64,000 bases of DNA. Source: Eutypella sp. D-1 (Eukaryota; Ascomycota; Sordariomycetes; Xylariales; Diatrypaceae). The DNA lies in assembly GCA_023313575.1 (NCBI GenBank), contig JAJTTP010000019.1, forward strand, positions 744,001-808,000, read 5' to 3'. The position numbers were made by a program, and so were the translations under genes. Shown here in pieces: positions 38,753-52,500 of the stretch (the first letter of the stretch is position 1; each line of letters starts with the position of its first letter). Below the pieces are notes generated by a model. That model made no database searches and was not told the DNA's origin. It worked only from the letters and a program-made list of their open reading frames with translations.

Positions 38753-39262
38753 CTAAGTGCTAGACTACTATGTAGACCTTGCGGCCAAGAGCTTTGGGAT
38801 TGGCCAGTCCGCTAAGTACTGGCAAGGCGAGATGCATGGAGACGACAGGGGTAATTACCTAAGTACTCTAACTGAGACGGACTGTATTTGTGCATTAAAC
38901 TAGCAGTAGCTCCCATTCAATATGCGCCTGGTCCCTCCTCTCTTCGGAAGGGAATTTTCGAAGGAGCGATAGTGTGGTGGCGCAGCAACACAGGCACTGT
39001 GATTTAACGAATCTTTCAGGACGAAGTACATCAGAAGAGGCGTTTTTCCTACCGCCCCTTGATCATGGTACTGTATCCGAGCTGAGTACATAGGGCTGAT
39101 AGGGATACACATGGCACTAAAATCACCTACTTTTCCAACTGTTAGCATCCCCGCACGGATCGCATCCATGACTGTTGTGTTTCCAGACAAAAATGAAACA
39201 TATGATGAGAATTTCGCCAGACAGAGGCCCCTTTGCCTTGTTGGATGACTTAGCAAGATAGT
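38753..39262. other. Host sequence between copia copies 1 and 2
   Basis: Normal composition. It should contain the 5' part of the APH-like gene. The 118-codon minus frame at 38900-39256 matches no family I know. The last five bases (ATAGT, 39258-39262) are a copia target site whose partner, ACTAT, is at 49387-49391. Confidence 0.5.
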
Positions 39263-39467
39263 TGTTAGTTGTTAATGGTTACTGGTATGGGCCCATATAC
39301 CAGTAAAAAGTACTTATATATTTATCTCCCGTTTATATAAGGATACGGGTTTCGTCCGTATCCTTTTTAAATAAATAAATAAATTTTAAATTAAAATATT
39401 ATATTAATTTTATAACTTTTTATTATTATTATTATTAATTTTTTTTTTACGTACGTACTTATTAATA
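39263..39467 (+). repeat. Copia copy 2, left LTR
   Basis: TGTTAGTTGTTAATGG...ACGTACGTACTTATTAATA. The outer edge is clean, the inner half RIP-mutated. The hairpin stem GGATACGGG/CCGTATCC after TATATAA is retained. Confidence 0.85.
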
Positions 39468-41572
39468 TTAATTAATATTATTAAATAAATATAATAATAT
39501 AAATTAATAAGGTTAAAAAAGTTATTATTACGATAATTTAAAAAACTTTTTTCGTTAATATTATTAATAAATTTTTACCACTTTTAATTTTTTTTACCCG
39601 TTTTTATAACGAATAATAACCTTTTTTAACTTATATTATTATATAATACCTTTTTTTAAAATAATTTTTATTATAAAATATATTAAATAATTAATAATAA
39701 GTTAAATTATTATTAAAAGCTGTTAAAAAACGATTTTATAAAAGAAAGGTTTAATAAATATAGTTATAATTTAAGGAAATTATTTAACGGAATAATATAA
39801 ATACGTTTATCCATTTTTTAACATTATTTAAAAGTATACGGTACTTTTAATTTAATCGTTTAACCCCGCGGTTATAAAATAAACGGAAATCGACTTTTAA
39901 TAAATTATTTTAAAATAAAAAATATATAAATATTATTCATTTTTAATAATTTTAAAATAACCGATGATTACCCCGATATTAACCGAATAATAAAGGAGAT
40001 ATTTAATAAATATTAAAACTATTTCCGAAAATTTATAAAAATAAATTTCGAGGTTATATTTAAATAATTTCGTTCCGTTTTAAAGTTAATATTAATATAA
40101 AAAGGCGTATACGTTAAAAGATATAATGTAAATTTTACGGTTAATTTAATTAATTTTATTATTTAATAATAGTTTTTAAAATAAAAAATAACCGAGTTAA
40201 AAGTAATTATAAATAAATAGTTTAATATATTAATATAAAAAACGTCGGTTTATAATATAAAGCACGGATTAATATATTTATAAAATTATTTATTAAGCTT
40301 TAATATTAATTAAAGATTTTAACGGTATAAATTAAGTTATATAAAATAATAACCCCGTTTATTTTATTATTTAAATTTTTACGGCAATTTTTAAAATATG
40401 CTTTTAATTAACTTTTTTTAAATATATTTTTACCCCGGATTAACCATATATTATTAATTTAAATTTTAACCCGGAACGTTTAAAATTTTATAAAATATCG
40501 AATATTTTAATAATATTTAATATTTTTTTAATAATTAATGTTTTTTCGGTATTTAATAATTTTTTACTTTTTAAACGGGCTTAATTTTAACTTTTCTTAT
40601 TTATATAATAACCTTTTTTTATATAAATAATATAACCTTTTTTTATTTAATTTATATAACCTTTTTTTTATAATTTATATAACTTTTTCCCGGAAATATT
40701 AATTTAAAATACCCGTATTAATATTTTTATTTAAAGTATTTTTAATTTAAATATTTTTACGGTTATCCGATTTACCCGTTTTATCCGGGTATATTAAGTT
40801 ATTGTTTTTAATTCATAAAATAATATTAATAACTTTTTAAATAATTATATTTAACGATAAAAAAGGATAACGGAATTATTTGTTTTTAAAAAATATTAGT
40901 TTTTAATATTACCTTTTTTTCCTTTTCCTTTCCCGATTATTTTAAATAAAGGACCGGGGCTTATAAAAACTTTAAAAAGTTAAGATGTTTTTTATTAAAT
41001 AATATTTAAATTTATTTTAAAACTTAATTTATTATTAAATCGGATTTTAATATTTATTAATAATTAATAAAAATAAACTTACTACGTGATTTTATTAATT
41101 AAAGTCCCGAATAAATTATATTTAATAATTATCGTGGGATAATTTAAAAAAGTTTAAAATAAAAAAAATAATTATACGGGAAAAAATTAGGATATCTTAA
41201 AAAATATGTTCCGATTGTTTTTTAATATATATTATATTAACGGTATCCGATAAATATAATTTTATATTATATTTTTAATTATCTTATTAAAACGTATAAT
41301 ATTATATTTCTTTTATAACATTTTTTATTATTTAATATTTACCGATATATATTTTATTATAAAATATTATTTTAATACCGAATAAAATAAAATTTAATAT
41401 TATTATAATTAAATCTTTACGATTTCTTTTAATATTAAGGTTAAAAATATTTTAAATTATGCTTAATAAATACTTTTTATATTAAAAAATATTAAGGCTT
41501 AAGTTTCGAAAAAAATAATAATTAATAACCGTTATATACCGAGTTTACCGTATAACCTTTTAATTTTAATAT

Positions 41573-41770
41573 ATGTTTTGCAAATTTATTATTTATTTTA
41601 AAAACTTTATAAATAAATTACAGGCTTTAATTAATATTTATAAAGTTATAAAAGGAATTAATAAATATATAATTAATAAAAGTAATAACGATAATAATAA
41701 TAATAATAATAACGCTTTTTATATTAACTGTAAATATTACCGAAATAATAAAAACGGGAAATATTATTAA
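41573..41770 (+). pseudogene. Copia Gag remnant
   Basis: 65 codons remain open: a Lys/Ile-rich stretch, seven Asn in a row, then NCKYYRNNKNGKYY, probably a zinc knuckle whose second Cys and His have become Tyr through C-to-T and G-to-A changes. It belongs to copia copy 2. Confidence 0.5.
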
Positions 41771-44700
41771 AAATAAAAAACCGATAAATACTGGATATAT
41801 AAAAAAAAAGTTATTAATTTATAAAGCATTTAAAACGGGAACGTAAAAAAGTAAAAGTTTAATAAAAAGTTAAAAAGGTATTTCGCTGTAATAATTATAC
41901 CGTCTTTTTTATTAAATATAAAAAGAATAAACCTATTTTAAAACTTAACGAAAAACATATTACGGAGCATTTTAATTATTCGGATAACGGGTAATATTTA
42001 TAACCGTTTATTTATTTAATTAAATATTGTAATATTAAGTTAACCTTTTTTTAATAAGTATAAAAATAAAGAATACGGGTAATATTATGTTTATATTAAA
42101 TAAATATAATAAAAGCGTTTTTTAAAGGATTATATTAAATATAAAAGCTGTTAAAGTATTTATTATAAAGAAAAAATAATATTTTATTTTAATAAAAAAT
42201 ATTTTAATTAACGGTTAAAAATAAATAAAAACCGCGTAAAAAAAGTTAATATCCGTTTCGGAAACGGATCTTTTATTAAATTAGTCGGTATAATTTTTAT
42301 TATTACTTTTTTTAATTAAATTAATTTTTATATAATAAAAATAAATATTTTAGTTTTAATATCGATTAAAAATATAAACCGATTTAATATATATTTTAAT
42401 ACCGTTATTAATTAATTAATCGGTAAAAACGGCGTAATAATAAATATTATTCGGAAATAAAAATATTTATAATTTAAATTTAATAACGTTATTTACTTTA
42501 CGGAAATAAAGTTATATAAAATTTATACCCGTTTTAAATACTTATTTATTAATAAGTTATACGATTTATTAAATAAAGCAGGATATAATATTAAAATTAA
42601 TGGTTTTTAAAAAATTAATAAATTTTATTATTATTATTAAATTAAAAATAAAATATTTTAAAGGTTTAAATTTAGTTTTACAAATTTAAAAATTATTTTT
42701 AATTTTAAAGTAATCGTTAATATAATATATTTAAAGGGGAAATTAATGTTTTATATTATTAATATAATTACCGGATTTTAAATAATACGTTTTATAAGGA
42801 ATATATTAATTAAAAAGATATAAAACGTATTTAAGAAATATTAAATCGATATTTATTTAAAACCCCCGGATATTATTATTTATAATACCGGTATAAATTT
42901 CGATAATAATAAGTTTTATAATAAGGTATAACTTATTAAAAATATTTCTTATTAAATATTAATAAAAATATATTAATTTATCGGTAAAATAAAGAAATAT
43001 TATAATTTTATTTATAAAGTTTATAAACCTTATAAAATTATTACCGAAAAACTTAAAAGTATTAAATTTAAATTAATATATTTTTAAATAATAATTAAAA
43101 TAATTAATAATACGGTTAATTTTAATAGTTTTATTTTTACTTTATTAAGTTTTAAAGCTTATTTTAGAATTAATATAAATTTGTTATTTACGCCCGTTTA
43201 AATTTAAAAAGTATAAGCGGTATAAAAAGTTATAACGGAAATTAAAAAGATTAAAGTATAAAAATCGGTATAAAACGTATTAAATATTAAGAACGGTTTT
43301 AATACGTAAAAAATACTTTTAAAATATTCTTTTATCGGTAACGAAATATTTATATATAAAAAAAAATAATTAAAAAAACCGTTTTAAAATTATCGTGATT
43401 ATTAATAAAAATATAATAATAAACTTAAAAGCGATAAAAAATATATTAATTTTCCGAAGCTTATATATTAAAATTTATATTGAATTAAAAAAAGTTAATA
43501 GTTATTTTTAACGAAAATATTAAAGTAATATAAGTAAATTTTTAATACATTAGTATTAAAAAAGACGATAAGGTATTAGTTTTTAAATTAAAAGTAAATA
43601 AAAATATTATAACGTTTAAAAAGTTATTTAAAATATTTAACTTTAAAACATTAAATATTTTATTCGAAAAAAGCATTTTACGACCCGAAATATATAACGC
43701 CGTTATATATTAAAAATAATCCGTAAAATGAAAAATAAAAATACTTTATTATTATATAAAAAATTACGGCTAATTATTTAAAATTACGGGAACCCCGATA
43801 AAACTTTTATTATAATTTATATACTTATTATTTAATAAATTAATTAACGTTTTATGTTAATAATTACTTTTATTTTACGATTTAAAAAAATAAAGATTAT
43901 AATTTAAGATATTATTATAATTTATATTTAATATAAAACGCCGATATAACGAATAATCTTTATACGATTCTTTATTAAATTAAAAAATAAATACCCCGAA
44001 AAAACGTTATTATATATAAAACCGTTTGTATTTAATTTATACTTATTAATATCGGATTTAAAATTATTTAAAATTACGGGATTTTAAATAAATAATATAT
44101 TTAATATTAATATTACGGATTTCTTAACTTTAGAAAATATTAAAAAACGGGTTAACCGAAAATTTTAACGGTTTACGAATTATTATCCGTAAATATAAGG
44201 TATTTATTATAAAAGAAAAATAAGTTAAAAAATTAAACCTTTTAAACTTAAAAGTATTTTTTTAAAAGTTAATAAAAAAGTATATCGAATAATAAATACG
44301 TAAAGTTTATATTTTTTTTTTATTAATTAAAAGCCGTATTCGATTATTTCACGGTAATATAATATATTAAACCCGGTTTAAAAAAGCTAAAATATTAAAT
44401 ATTAAAATTAAGTAATAAATAAATAATAAAAATCGCGGATTTAATTATATCGAATTAAACTTTATTAAATTAAAATTATATATATTTATTAACAGCTTAT
44501 TTATTAATAATAAAAATATAAGTTTATAAATTAAATACATTATCGTTTTTAATAACGAAAAACCGGGATAAAATAATAAGTTTAATATTAAAAATAATAT
44601 TATTTATTAATTATTTATTAAATATAAACGTATGATACGTAATATTTTAATTAATAAAATATATAACATGGTTTTAAAATTTAATATAAATTATATTATT

Positions 44701-45052
44701 TATTATTTATTAAATATTATTTTAACCCGATTATTATTTCTTTACGTTTTATTCGTTTTATATATTATTTTTATTCCTTATATTAATACTTTATTTAAAT
44801 AAATAATATTAATAAAAGAAATTAATAATATTCGATAAATTTATAATATTTATAATTTTACCGATGTTATAATAAAAGCTATTTTTAATAAGGTTATAAA
44901 AATATTTATTAAAAATAATCAGATTATTTTAAAACTAAAAGGATAAATAAAACGGGAGTAACATTATTAACGTTTATTATTTAATTATTTGTTTATCTTT
45001 TATATTAATAACATTTCGTAATTATTTAATTACGAAAAGAAAATAAAGTAAA

Positions 45053-45243
45053 TATTAATTATTAGTGGTTATTGGTATGGACCCATATATTAATAAGATA
45101 TACCTATCTCCCGTTTATATAAGGATACGGGCTTCGCCCGTATCCCTTTCAGATAGATAAATAGACCTTAGACCAGAATACAACACCAGTCTCACCACCT
45201 TTCATATTGTTATCTCTTTCCCTTACGTACGTACCTACTAACA
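45053..45243 (+). repeat. Copia copy 2, right LTR
   Basis: Contains TATATAA followed at once by the perfect hairpin GGATACGGGC-TTC-GCCCGTATCC (about 45122-45146). The last 90 bp are free of RIP changes and end CTACTAACA against the ankyrin gene. Confidence 0.85.
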
Positions 45244-48200
45244 GTTCCCGTGTTCTGCTGCTATAGAGAGTGGTGTCCGGCCATCCTTATCCCTTGAGTC
45301 CACGTCCACGTCTTGTTTCTTCAACAGTAGCTTTACGACTGATAGGTTTCCATGGTTGGCGGCGTAATAGAGGGGACTCTTGCCCCTTGAGCACTTGCGA
45401 TTCACGTCGACGCCCTCCTTTTCGAGCAGTAGCATCGCCACTTGAGTCGCTGCGCGATCTCTCGGGCCGTTGGAGAGCAAGGATCCCAGTCGCGCAAGTG
45501 GTGTGATGCCATTTTCGTCTTTGCAGTTTAGATCGATCCCTGACTTCGTAAGCAGGACTCTCACAACCTCCACGTTCTCTTTCATCGCAGCCAACCAGAG
45601 CGGTGTGCATCCTTGCTTATCCCTGACATTGATATCGACGTCGTTCCTTGCGACCAGTAACTGGACAACGGCGACATTGCCAAATGCTGAAGCATAGTGT
45701 AGCGGTGTTCTACCTCTTCTATCTGGTGAGTTCGGTTCGACAGCATTAGTTTCGAGTAACAATTTGACAATACCATGATTTCCATTTTCTGATGCGGCAG
45801 AGAGCGGTGTTTGGCCGTCTTCGTTCTTCGAATCTAGTTCAAGCTTCTTCGCCTGTGCCAACAAGTCTTCAAATATTGCCTGGTAACCAAGTTTTGCGGC
45901 TTCAAATAGCGGTGAATTTCCGTCTGTATCCTGGCAGTTTATGTCGATTTCGTCTTCCGCCAGGAGCAGGCTAACGATTGCTTCATTCTGCATCTCTACC
46001 GCCCACCACAGTGGTGTACGATCATTCTTGTCCTTGGGTTCTGGATCGATGCCACTCCAACCGAGCAGCATCTTCAAAATGTTTTCGTGGCCATTGTATG
46101 CCGCCGCCATTAGCGGCGTTTCGCCGGTTATGCCTCCGGAGTTCGGGTCGGCACCCCTTGCAAGCAGGAGCTTTACCACATTTTCGTGGCCTCTTGCAGC
46201 GGCGTTCGTGATGGGTGTCAGGCCAAGATTGTTTCTTGACATCACGCCCCTTGTAGAAGGGAGCAATTCCACCACGGCATCCCAGCCTCCTCCTGAAGCT
46301 TGCACTAGTGGGGTCGAGCCGTTTGTATCCTTTGGCATTGGATCTACACCTTCCTTGGCTAGAAGTAGCTTCACAACCTCGTAATGACCACCTCTTGCAG
46401 CAATAGATAGCGGGGTGTCACCATACTTCGAGTCCTTTAATTCAGGATTGACACCTGCCGTCCGTAGTAGTGTTTCTACCACCATCACGTGCCCGTTTTG
46501 CGCTGCCAACCATAGCGATGTTCGGCCATAATTATCCCGCGCATTCGGATCGTGGGTTTGCTGCAGCAAACTAACCATTACATCCTTTAGGCCAAAATAG
46601 GCCGCCGTGTGCATAGCCGTAAAGTGCGTCGGCACATTTTCGTGGTCTATGCAGTTCCATTGTATCCACCAGCCCAATTGCCCGGTTACAAATAATGCCT
46701 GGCTGAATGCGGAGATCTTTTTGTCGTTGCTCAAGAATGCTAGGATGGTCCGTTGCGTAGCGTCAGGGGATCTGAACTCTTGTGGCTGCGCAGGGACCAG
46801 CGGTTTTGGGTCCCCAGCATGGTGGGCCTCTGTCGCAGCCATACGGGCATAATGTCCCCAGTTATGCACTGCATAATCACATAGAGGATTGGACTGTAAC
46901 CGTTGGTCGAACTCCTCAACCGAATCACAGGGTCCAGCTTCAAAGACATCCAACGAGAGGTATGTGACGCAGGTGTGGGCAATATTGGTCTGGGCATGGG
47001 GAAGCCATTCCTTTTGTTTTGCTGCGAAAAACTCTTGTGCTGTGTGATGGACAAGCCTGACAATGTCGCTCTCAGTATCGAGGGTAACTATTCCAACACA
47101 AATAGAAATGATATCCTCGATCTCCGATATGTTCTCATGGTCGAATTCAGGTTCACCTATCTCGACTGCAAGCGCATGTCGGAGCTCTATCGTAGTTACT
47201 GGCCTCTGAGCGCAAACAATCCACGAGAGGGCTTGCTTGGCCAGCTTCACTTGATCAACAGCCTGCGCATCGATTCGATTCAGAGCCTCTTCGTATGTTT
47301 TCACGTAGGCATCGGGACCAGAGGGTAGTCTTTTCAGAGCAGTCCGAACAGCCTTGGGTGATTGTTTGACAGCTAATGAGTCAAGGTGAAGTTGGGCCAA
47401 CAGAAACCTATATAGAGAGATCAAAACGTGGAAGATCACTTGGAAAAGGGACAAACATACATGCCATCCACAGCCCTCACGATGTTGTCCCTTATTTCCT
47501 CTTGGAGATCTGGTTTCCGTTGCACGAAAGACGGTAATTGTGGGATGCGGCTATCCACATACCTTCGCACGTCGTCGCGGTGGGCGCGGATTTCAAGTGA
47601 CCGACTGCCCACGAATATCTGCAGTATTTCAGGAATTAATCTCGATGTTGCAAATAAGTTGACGTTGTGTTCAACCTGGAGAGCAAATATTTCTTTCAAG
47701 AGAGTTGATCGGTGACCGTTGAGTGTCTGGCATTCATCGAGCGCGTCTACCACAACAAAAACCTTGACATATAACTGGCAAACCGACTGGAGTGTTGTAG
47801 ATACGTCATCAAATGACGGGGGACCTTTTCCTTGATCCTCGTACTTGGAATAGAGAGCCTCCACACAATCCGGGAGAGATGACCGACGGTGGGATAACTG
47901 TTTGAGCAGATCCATAAGGAGGTATTTGACTGTTTGATCGCTGTGCCGTTTAAAATTACAATAGAGATATGCAACACCGACAGTTTCATTTCCTTCGAAC
48001 CGTGTTATTAGGTTGTCGATTACGATTGAGGTTAGAATAGTCTTCCCGACACCAGGTATTCCGGGACAGAACAGCGTTTGCTTTGATGACCTGACCCAAG
48101 TAGTAAATTCAACCGAGCCTAGTAGCCATTGGCCTGTTCCCGCTTGACTTCGCTCGAAATAGTCACTCTGCTGGGTGGCGTAGTCAATTTGAGTGAGCCA

Positions 48201-48791
48201 TTTTACAATCTTTTCGCGGCTGCGAGCAGTTTTGTCTTCATTGCGGTCGCTGAGAATACCGTCTATGCCGTCCTTCAACCGCACGAGCTGACTCGAGTGG
48301 TTATGAACTGCCTCGATCAAATCTTCGAGCTTCCTCTTATTCTCTGTGGTCGTCTTTTTGATCTGCTGGATCAGCTTCCGGGAGTTATTTTGTAGGGCAA
48401 GCTCCAGCAATGCCTTCTCGCGCTCGATTGCCGCGAACATCTTCTCAGCCTCCTTCTCACTAAACGGCCATTTCAGGCCGACTAGAGTCTTCTGGATACC
48501 CTCCTTAGGCCGTAACTTCAGTTTGACCGTATTCAAAGCAGTCCACAGTCGACCAAGCGGCGCATCCGGAGCCTCGAGGGCTTCGACTGTCTCCAACCAT
48601 GCCGTGCCCTCTTCAGAGTCGTCAACGTCATCCTTCAGCTGATGAAGGATGTATTCACATGCCCGAACCTCCTCGCGGAGGCGTTTTCGCTCCTTCGTGG
48701 CGCCAATGGCTGTGTTGATATACCCAGCAACTGAGGCCGCTAGCTGGAGGACGGCGATAATGCTCGCCCCTGTGCTGAGTGGTTCCCCCAT
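45238..48791 (-). pseudogene. NACHT-ankyrin STAND (NLR-like) gene, 5' part cut by copia
   Basis: Cytosolic signalling NTPase of the fungal NLR type; such proteins act in non-self recognition. The preferred start, 48791 (MGEPLSTGASIIAVLQLAAS), matches the standard beginning of the STAND N-terminal domain; an ATG nine codons upstream (48818) is also in frame. Exon 1 is 48791-47461, intron 47460-47408 (53 nt), exon 2 from 47407. The NACHT domain has the P-loop GIPGVGKT and Walker B VFVVVDALDEC; VDGM/FLLAQLHLDSLA is joined across the intron. The C-terminal half has about 13 ankyrin repeats (for example GRTPLHYASAFGNVAVVQLL). At 45244 the frame runs into a copia LTR and stops after two codons (TGT TAG). 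The missing 3' end is at 55207-55740 on the opposite strand. No other stop or frameshift is seen in this part. Confidence 0.9.
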
Positions 48792-49391
48792 ATTGGAGAG
48801 TCGCGCGTATGAGATCAAGGACGACCCGATCGCTTGAACGGCGTGATTTGGAGAGGCTTACAACTTGGATCTTCATCGTCCAGAGAGTTCAGTCCCTTGG
48901 CACGCTAAGGGACGACGTAAACATAGTAAATCCTACTCGAAAAGTTCTTTGATTGTGACTTAAGAGCTACTTTTTAGCCGGTCTAGTTGACCACGAGGCC
49001 ATCGCTGGCTGGAAAAAATCGCACATTCCGAGAGAGGCATGGTGGTTCTTATAGGGTGACATTGTCGAGGGAATGCGGGAGTATATTTATCGTCCTATGG
49101 GGAAGTCAGCAGTGGCAGGTGGTCAGACATTGCCCTGGCTTACGTCAAGATAGCCAAATTATAACGTACTGAATGCAGGCGTTTGGCCGCCATTGGAAAG
49201 AGCTTGGGATCAACTAGGCGCCTCACTGTGTTGCGCTTACTGTAAAGTGGCGTAGAGACACGTATCACTTTAGCAGTGACCAAGAGAAAGGAATCCGTCA
49301 CCATCTAGCCACGATCGTGATCGTAGCACTCGTTAATATATGGGCTGTCGCTATATGTGGACAGTGATCATCCTTGCTCTTAGTCAACTAT
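48792..49391. other. Upstream region of the NACHT-ankyrin gene
   Basis: Normal composition; presumably its promoter. It ends at ACTAT (49387-49391), the reverse complement of the ATAGT next to copia copy 2. No other gene seen. Confidence 0.5.
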
Positions 49392-49597
49392 TATTGGTAG
49401 GTACGTACGTAAAGGAAAGAGATAACAATAACAATAATAAAAGGTGGTAAAACTGATGTAATATTCTGGTTTAAAGTTTATCTATTTATTTAAAAAGGAT
49501 ATAAGCAAAACCCGTATCCTTATATAAACGGGAAATAAATATATAAATACTTTTTATTAATATATAAGCTTATACTAATAACTATTAATAATTAACA
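49392..49597 (-). repeat. Copia copy 3, left LTR
   Basis: Starts TATTGGTAGGTACGTACG (TG now TA) and ends ATTAACA. The first 90 bp are nearly free of RIP changes. Confidence 0.8.
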
Positions 49598-52500
49598 TTT
49601 ATTTATTTTTTCGTAATTAATTATAAATTATTTTTAAAATAAAAAATAAATAAATAAGTAAGTAAATAAATTAAATAAATAATTAAATAATTAAATAATA
49701 AACGTTAATAATATTACTTTTATTTTATTTATCCCTTTAGTTTTAAAATAATCTGGTTATTTTTAATAAACGTTTTTATAGCTTTATTAAAAGTAGCTTT
49801 TATTATAGCATCGGTAAAATTATAAATGTTATAAATTTATCGAATATCGTTAATTTTTTTATTTTCGTAAAATTATTTTAATGCTATTAAATCGATTATT
49901 AACCTTTTTTTATTAATATTATTTATTTATATTAAATATTAATATAAAAAGAAAAAATTAATATATAAAATTAATAAAGCCCGGGGAAGTAATAAACGCG
50001 TTAAAATAATATTTAATATATAATATAAAACATATTTTACGTTAAAACTTTAAACTATTTTATATATTTTATTAATTAAAACGTTACGGGTAACGCGTTT
50101 ATATTTAATAAATAATTAATAAATAATGTTATTTTTAATATTAAATTTATTATCGTAATTTTTTAATTTTTTATTATTTAAAATAATAATATAACCGATT
50201 TACGAATTTATATTTTTATTATTAACGAATAAATTATTAATAAAAATATATAACTTTAATTTAATAAGGTTTAATTCGATATAATTAAATCCGCGATTTT
50301 TATTATTTATTTATTATTTAATTTTAACGTTTAATATTTTAATTCTTTTAAAACCGGGTTTAATATATTATATTACCGTAAAATAATCGAATATAGCCTT
50401 TAATTAATAAATAAAAAAAATAAAAACTTTACGTATTTATTATTTAACGTATTTTTTTTATTAATTCCGGAAAGAATGCTTTTAATTTTAAAAGTTTTAA
50501 CTTTTCGGTTTATCCTTTTTATATAATAAACATTTTATATTCGCGGATAATAATTTATAAACCGTTAAAATCTTCGGTCGATCCGTTTTTTAATATTTTT
50601 TATAGCCGTGCTTTAATCTTTATTTTATTAAATGCTTTATTTTTTAAAATTAAAAAATTTATATTACCGATATTAAAAATATCGTTTATTTAAAATCCCG
50701 TAATCCCGAATAGTTTTAAGTCCGATATTAATAAATAAAGGTTAAATGCTAATAATTTTATATATAATTTTTATTAATAATATTATAAATAAATTTTAAA
50801 TTAATAAATGCCCGATTTTATAAATTTATATAATAATTTAATAATATATAATAACATATTTTTAAAATATTTACTTTTTAATTTAATAAATAATTATATA
50901 AAAATAATCCGTTATATCGGCGTTTTAAATTAAGTATAAGTTATAATAATATTTTTTATTATAACTTTTATTTTTTAAGCCGTAAAATAAAAGCTATTAT
51001 TAAAATAAAACGTTAATTAATTTATTAAATAATAAATATATAAATTATAATAAAAGCTTTATCGGGGTTTTTATATTTTTAAATAATTAATTATAACTTT
51101 TTATATAATAATAAAATGTTTTTATTTTTTATTTCGTAAATTATTTTTAATTTAAAAATTATTATACCTTAATAATTAACGGCGTTATATATTTCGGGTT
51201 ATAATATACCTTTTTTAAATAAGGCGTTTAATTCCTTAAAGTTAAAAACTTCGAATAGCTTTTTAAACGTTACGATTTTTTTATTTATTTTAAGTTTAAA
51301 AGTTAATATTTTATCGGTTTTTCTTTTAATGTTAACGTATTAAAGATTTATATATATTTTTTCGATTTTTATATTAAAAATAATTATTAGCTTTTTTTTT
51401 AATTAAGTATAAAGTTTAACGTATAAGCTTTAAAATATTACCGTATTTTTTATTATTTTCGAATTTATTATTATATTTTTATTAATAACCGTAATAACTT
51501 TAAAAAAGCTTTTTTAATTTTTTTTTATATATAAGTATTTTATTACTTAAAAAGTCTTTTTTAAAAATGTTTTTTATATATTCGGGTTATTTTTAATATT
51601 TAATACGTTTTAAACCGATTTTTATGCTTTAATGTTTTTAACCTTTATTATAACTTTTTATATTATTTAAGCTTTTTAAATTTATATTAATCCGAAAATA
51701 AGCTTTATAAATTAATAAAATAAAAATAAAACCGTTAAAATTAATTATATTATTAATTACTTTTATTATTATTTATAAACGTAATACTTTTAATTTAATA
51801 CTTTTAAATTTTTTAATAATAATTTTATAAGCTTTACGGGTAAGATTATAATATTTTTCCATTTTACCGATAAATTAATATGTTTTTATTAACACTTAAT
51901 AATAAATAATCTTAATAAAATATATTTTATTACGGAACTTAATATTATCGAAATTTATACCCGCGTTATAAATAATAATATCCGGGGGTTTTAAATATAT
52001 TTTATATTTTTTTAATTAATATATTTTTTATAAAACGTATTATTTAAAATTTTATAACTATATCGATAACGTAAAAGATAAGCTTTTTATTTAAGTATAT
52101 TATATTAATAATTATTTTAAAATTAAAATTTATTTTTAAATTCTTTAAATTAAATTTAAACCTTTAAAATGTTTTACTTTTAATTTAATAATAATAATAA
52201 AACTGATTAATTTTTTAAAAAACGTTAATTTCGATATCGTATTTTACTTTATTTAAAAAGTCGTATAATTTATTAATAAATAAATATCCGAAACGTATAT
52301 AAATTTTACATAATTTTATTTTTATAAAATAAATACTATCGTTAAATTTAAATTATAAATATTTTTATTTTTAAATAATATTAGTTATTATATTATTTTT
52401 ACCGATTAATTAATTAATAACGTTATTAAAATATATATTAAATTAATTTATATTTTTAATCAATATTAAAAATAAGGTATTTATTTTTATTACGCAAAAA

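Larger units (their letters stand above)
39263..45243 (+). mobile_element. Ty1/copia retrotransposon copy 2 (probably chimeric)
   Basis: 5.98 kb, LTRs 39263-39467 and 45053-45243, coding sense plus. Although RIP-broken, the order is readable: a Gag Asn run (41693-41712) with a Cys-rich remnant after it (41729-41767), protease/integrase-like blocks at about 42250-43250, then reverse transcriptase at about 43600-44400. RNase H runs to about 44960, ending ILKLKG-stop-IKRE. Integrase before reverse transcriptase is the copia order. A purine tract (45034-45052) adjoins the right LTR. The flanks do not match (ATAGT left, GTTCC right), unlike a simple insertion; the partners are found at copy 3, as expected if an inversion broke and rejoined two copies. 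Confidence 0.8.

Noticed and set aside
38900..39256. 118-codon minus frame between copia copies
   Set aside because: No family resemblance and no agreement with the expected N-terminus of the APH-like gene.
45270..48837. Plus-strand frames antisense to the NACHT-ankyrin gene (for example 45941-46384 and 46903-47328)
   Set aside because: They mirror the GC-biased ankyrin and NACHT codons and show no domain of their own.
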